Of a stretch of DNA of 23,173 nt, positions 21,153-23,173 are shown in pieces. The position numbers were made by a program, and so were the translations under genes. Numbering within the stretch: the first letter of the stretch is position 1; each line of letters begins with the position of its first letter. Source of the DNA: a virus; IMG/VR virus record IMGVR_UViG_3300042306_000603, positions 1 to 23,173 of that record. One strand, 5' to 3'. A model generated the notes under the pieces. It saw nothing but the letters and a program-made list of their open reading frames with translations, did not search any database and was not told where the DNA came from.

Positions 21153-21911
21153 ATGATTATTCAAATTATAGGACTCCCAGGCTCAGGTAAAACAGAGTTA
21201 GCTAAGGCACTTAAGGAGCGCATTAATGCTATTCACCTTAACGCAGATGAAGTTCGTGCAACAGTAAACTCAGACCTAGGATTTTCTCCAGACGACAGGC
21301 TTGAGCAGTCAAGACGAATGGGTGAAATGGCAAGGCTAATTGCCAAGCAAGGGGTTGCTCCAGTAATCGTTGACTTTGTCTGTCCAACAGAACTTACACG
21401 TGCAGCATTTGGTACACCAGATATTTTAGTTTGGGTTGATAGAATTAAGCAGGGAAGATTTGAAGACACCAACAAGATGTGGGAAGACCCAGAAAAATTT
21501 GATGCAAGAATACCTGCAGACTATACAGTTGAACAAGAAGCAGATTATATAATTAATAAGTTTAATCTTCACGACTGGTCTGCTCCAACAACATTAATGC
21601 TTGGTCGCTACCAACCATGGCATGAAGGCCACCATGCACTCTATAAAGAAGCTGGCAAAAGAACAGATCAAGTACTTCTTGGAGTACGCAATACATACAA
21701 CACAAGTGAAAAGGATCCATTAAAATTTGATCAGGTAAAAGAATATATTGCCAAGGATGAATTTATGGACGGTGCATTAGTATTAAGACTACCAAACATT
21801 ACTAACATAGTTTATGGTCGTGATGTAGGATACAAGATTGAACAAGTAGATTTGGGGGCAGACATTCATGCTATTTCAGCTACTCAGAAACGTAAAGAAA
21901 TGGGTATCTGA
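21153..21911 (+). CDS. Bifunctional APS-kinase-like / nucleotidyltransferase fusion
   Basis: A two-domain 252-residue protein. Residues 1-140 look like adenylylsulfate kinase (CysC family): P-loop GLPGSGKT (7-14), LNADEVR (29-35) and the DFVCPTELTR block near 74-83, where CysC has the FISP-type substrate motif. Residues 145-252 look like a nucleotidyltransferase of the NadR/cytidylyltransferase type: GRYQPWHEGHHAL, with H157-x-x-H160, and the ISATQKR end (241-247) that grips the nucleotide. The substrate is uncertain: phosphorylation of a sulfate-type or ribosyl substrate followed by adenylyl transfer, or NAD-type salvage. It is two bases after the resolvase gene and is followed by a DUF2061 gene. 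Confidence 0.8.
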   Translation: MIIQIIGLPGSGKTELAKALKERINAIHLNADEVRATVNSDLGFSPDDRLEQSRRMGEMARLIAKQGVAPVIVDFVCPTELTRAAFGTPDILVWVDRIKQGRFEDTNKMWEDPEKFDARIPADYTVEQEADYIINKFNLHDWSAPTTLMLGRYQPWHEGHHALYKEAGKRTDQVLLGVRNTYNTSEKDPLKFDQVKEYIAKDEFMDGALVLRLPNITNIVYGRDVGYKIEQVDLGADIHAISATQKRKEMGI

Positions 21912-21973
21912 TTTCTTTTTGACTAATGATTGGGCAGATAAAGAAGCTCAACTATATTTTGAACAGGATAAAG

Positions 21974-22177
21974 ATGACAGTAACAAAGGCTAGATCATTT
22001 ACTAAAGCACTGAGCTATAGAATCTGGGGTACACTTTCTTCATTTGTTGTTGCCTATGTGATAACAGGGGATGCCACACTTTCAGGAGCCATAGCCTTTT
22101 GGGAAACAGTAGTTAAGGTATTTATTTATTATGCTCACGAAAGAGGCTGGAATAAAATTCAGTGGGGTAGAAAATGA
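21974..22177 (+). CDS. DUF2061 membrane protein, 67 aa
   Basis: The ATG at 21974 is chosen because AGGA lies five bases upstream and the product begins like the family; an in-frame ATG at 21926 would add a 16-residue N-terminal extension. RSFTKALSYRIWGTL then SFVVAYVITGDATLSGAIAF then KVFIYYAHERGWNKIQWG follows the DUF2061 pattern: two membrane helices and a conserved YY.HER.W end. The role of this family is unknown; from memory it is often found near CysC-like kinases, which agrees with the neighbour here. The stop overlaps the next start (ATGA). Confidence 0.85.
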   Translation: MTVTKARSFTKALSYRIWGTLSSFVVAYVITGDATLSGAIAFWETVVKVFIYYAHERGWNKIQWGRK

Positions 22178-22317
22178 AATTCTATCAAAGCAAAGAGTGG
22201 CTATACAGAAGGTATGTTGTACAAAAGAAAACTGTAACTGAGATAGGCAAAGAGTGTGAGGTCTCAGCTATGACTATTCAAAGATACTTAGAAAAGTTTG
22301 GACTAATAAAGAAATGA
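22174..22317 (+). CDS. Small helix-turn-helix protein, 47 aa
   Basis: ATG at 22174 overlaps the DUF2061 stop, and its TGA at 22315-22317 overlaps the next start. WLYRRYVVQKKTVTEIGKEC is followed by EVSAMTIQRYLEKFGLIKK: a classic helix-turn-helix in which TVTEIGKECEVSAMTI is the turn unit and TIQRYLEKFG the recognition helix. The pattern is common as the DNA-binding end of phage homing endonucleases and as a stand-alone peptide. It may be a small regulator or a remnant of a larger protein. Confidence 0.75.
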   Translation: MKFYQSKEWLYRRYVVQKKTVTEIGKECEVSAMTIQRYLEKFGLIKK

Positions 22318-22919
22318 TAAAAAATATATTTATTATTGGAGAAAGCCAGATTGCATACGCATCTGGAGGGGTTGTTCATGCTGGCCCATTAAAGGCTTTA
22401 GAGTATGGCTCACACAGTAGATCAAAGTCTGGATATGATTTAAAGTTCTTGTGGCAACACAGCCGAACAACATATAAGATTGACTTTGCCTATCTAGAAG
22501 ATTTATTTAAAAATAATATATCTGAGCTAGGCGAGCACTCAGTAATTGTTTCAGAGTTTGGAGGTATGGATGCAGCTTTAAATCAGTACCAAAAGCATAA
22601 CAATATGGAAGAAGTTATTACTAGGTACACTAGTGAAATTATTAAATTTTCTAAAAAATATAACACTAAGTTAATATTCATGTCACCTTGGTGGCTAGTT
22701 GAAGATGACAATCACTATAAAACCTGGGACGATATGACTCTTCTTTTTAGAAAAATATCAAAAGAAAATAACCTACCTGATCCAATAGAAGTTATGCATA
22801 ACGTAGTTGGAAGAATGTACCCTGTATTAGACGAGTGGAAGCATCATGTTCCAGAAGACTCTGAGCGCATAGTTGACTATGTAATATTAAAGGTAAGTGA
22901 GTACTACGGAAATGATTAA
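22314..22919 (+). CDS. SGNH-hydrolase-like protein, copy 1
   Basis: A 201-residue protein. The start, IFIIGESQIAYASGG, fits block I of SGNH/GDSL hydrolases with Ser11 as the possible nucleophile (GES in place of GDS). IVSEFGGMDAAL (78-89) may be the block III loop, though it lacks the usual Asn. D173 and H177/H178 (DEWKHH) could be the catalytic Asp-His pair. If active it would remove acyl groups from a glycan or lipid. The match is partial, so the call is cautious. It is coupled by ATGA to the helix-turn-helix peptide and is followed by a paralogue. Confidence 0.6.
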   Translation: MIKNIFIIGESQIAYASGGVVHAGPLKALEYGSHSRSKSGYDLKFLWQHSRTTYKIDFAYLEDLFKNNISELGEHSVIVSEFGGMDAALNQYQKHNNMEEVITRYTSEIIKFSKKYNTKLIFMSPWWLVEDDNHYKTWDDMTLLFRKISKENNLPDPIEVMHNVVGRMYPVLDEWKHHVPEDSERIVDYVILKVSEYYGND

Positions 22920-23173
22920 AAACATATTTATTATAGGTGACAGTGCAGTGGCGTATGCTTCTGGAGGAATTGAAGTTCCATCTCCTGTTACTCATCTTAA
23001 ATATGGATCCCACACTAGAGTAAAGAATGGTTACAATTTAATTTTCTTGTGGCAAGAAAGCAGAGGCGCTTATAAGGTTGACTTTGATTACCTAGAAAAT
23101 TTATTTAAAGATAATATTTCTGATTTAGGCGAAAGCTCTGTAATTGTTGGTGAGTTTGGTGGTATGGATGCTG
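22912..23173 (+). CDS. SGNH-hydrolase-like protein, copy 2, partial
   Basis: ATG at 22912 overlaps the end of copy 1 by 8 bases; the gene runs off the window after 87 codons. About two thirds of these residues match copy 1 by eye, including IFIIG(D/E)S, AYASGG, FLWQ and EFGGMDA. Here block I is the canonical GDS (FIIGDSAVAYASGG), so this copy keeps the usual nucleophile motif. The divergence is concentrated in residues 20-30, near where a substrate loop may lie. The catalytic Asp-His end cannot be checked. Confidence 0.7.
   Translation, partial: MIKNIFIIGDSAVAYASGGIEVPSPVTHLKYGSHTRVKNGYNLIFLWQESRGAYKVDFDYLENLFKDNISDLGESSVIVGEFGGMDA

Noticed and set aside
1-23173. tRNA genes, integrase or attachment sites
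   Set aside because: The few gaps between genes are too short and show no cloverleaf or direct repeat that I could support.

Overview
This window looks like a stretch of a tailed double-stranded DNA phage genome, either a contig of an uncultured phage or an inner part of a larger genome. All recognisable genes lie on the plus strand. They are tightly packed, mostly joined by ATGA or TAATG stop/start overlaps, and the DNA is AT-rich. There is no integrase, portal, capsid or lysis gene and no tRNA in view. The host cannot be named from the sequence. Two promoters appear to drive leaderless mRNAs, and one small protein faintly recalls the actinobacterial WhiB family. A low-GC aquatic actinobacterial host would fit, but this is inference.

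Layout. (1) Positions 1-4295 hold two tail or adhesin genes: a 5'-truncated repeat protein and a 990-residue Fn3/Ig-like protein that ends in two cysteine-rich modules set on poly-threonine linkers. (2) Positions 4298-6697 hold small virion-associated or accessory genes in two promoter-led groups, including a GlcNAc-type glycosyltransferase. (3) Positions 6704-6785 are the clearest regulatory region: an extended -10 promoter, a dyad over its -10/+1, and an intrinsic terminator inside the leader. (4) Positions 6786-11991 carry a phosphoesterase, small DNA- or zinc-binding proteins, DnaB-like helicase, DnaG-like primase and a gp32-like single-strand binding protein, ending in a strong hairpin. 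(5) Positions 12017-16061 start with a leaderless promoter that overlaps this hairpin and carry a small unknown protein, a phage DnaE polymerase and a MazG-like pyrophosphohydrolase. (6) Positions 16042-21150 form a recombination block: RecA, a PD-(D/E)XK-like protein, a Cas4/RecB-like iron-sulfur nuclease and a RuvC-like resolvase. A 2OG-Fe(II) oxygenase and two micro-membrane proteins are interspersed. (7) Positions 21153-23173 are accessory: an APS-kinase-like/nucleotidyltransferase fusion, a DUF2061 membrane protein, a helix-turn-helix peptide and tandem SGNH-like paralogues cut by the window end.

Together the genes encode much of a self-sufficient replisome (helicase, primase, SSB and polymerase with a complete PHP metal site) plus recombination and resolution enzymes. 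This is coupled to host-range and surface-modification genes. Five intergenic promoters share one architecture (TTGACA-like, 16-18 bp, TGn-TATAAT-like), so the phage probably uses the host housekeeping sigma factor. The most unusual ideas are: a glycosyltransferase beside a Thr-linker adhesin, with a prolyl-hydroxylase-type oxygenase in the same genome; the promoter-operator-terminator leader; and the leaderless genes. No gap between genes exceeds 300 bases.
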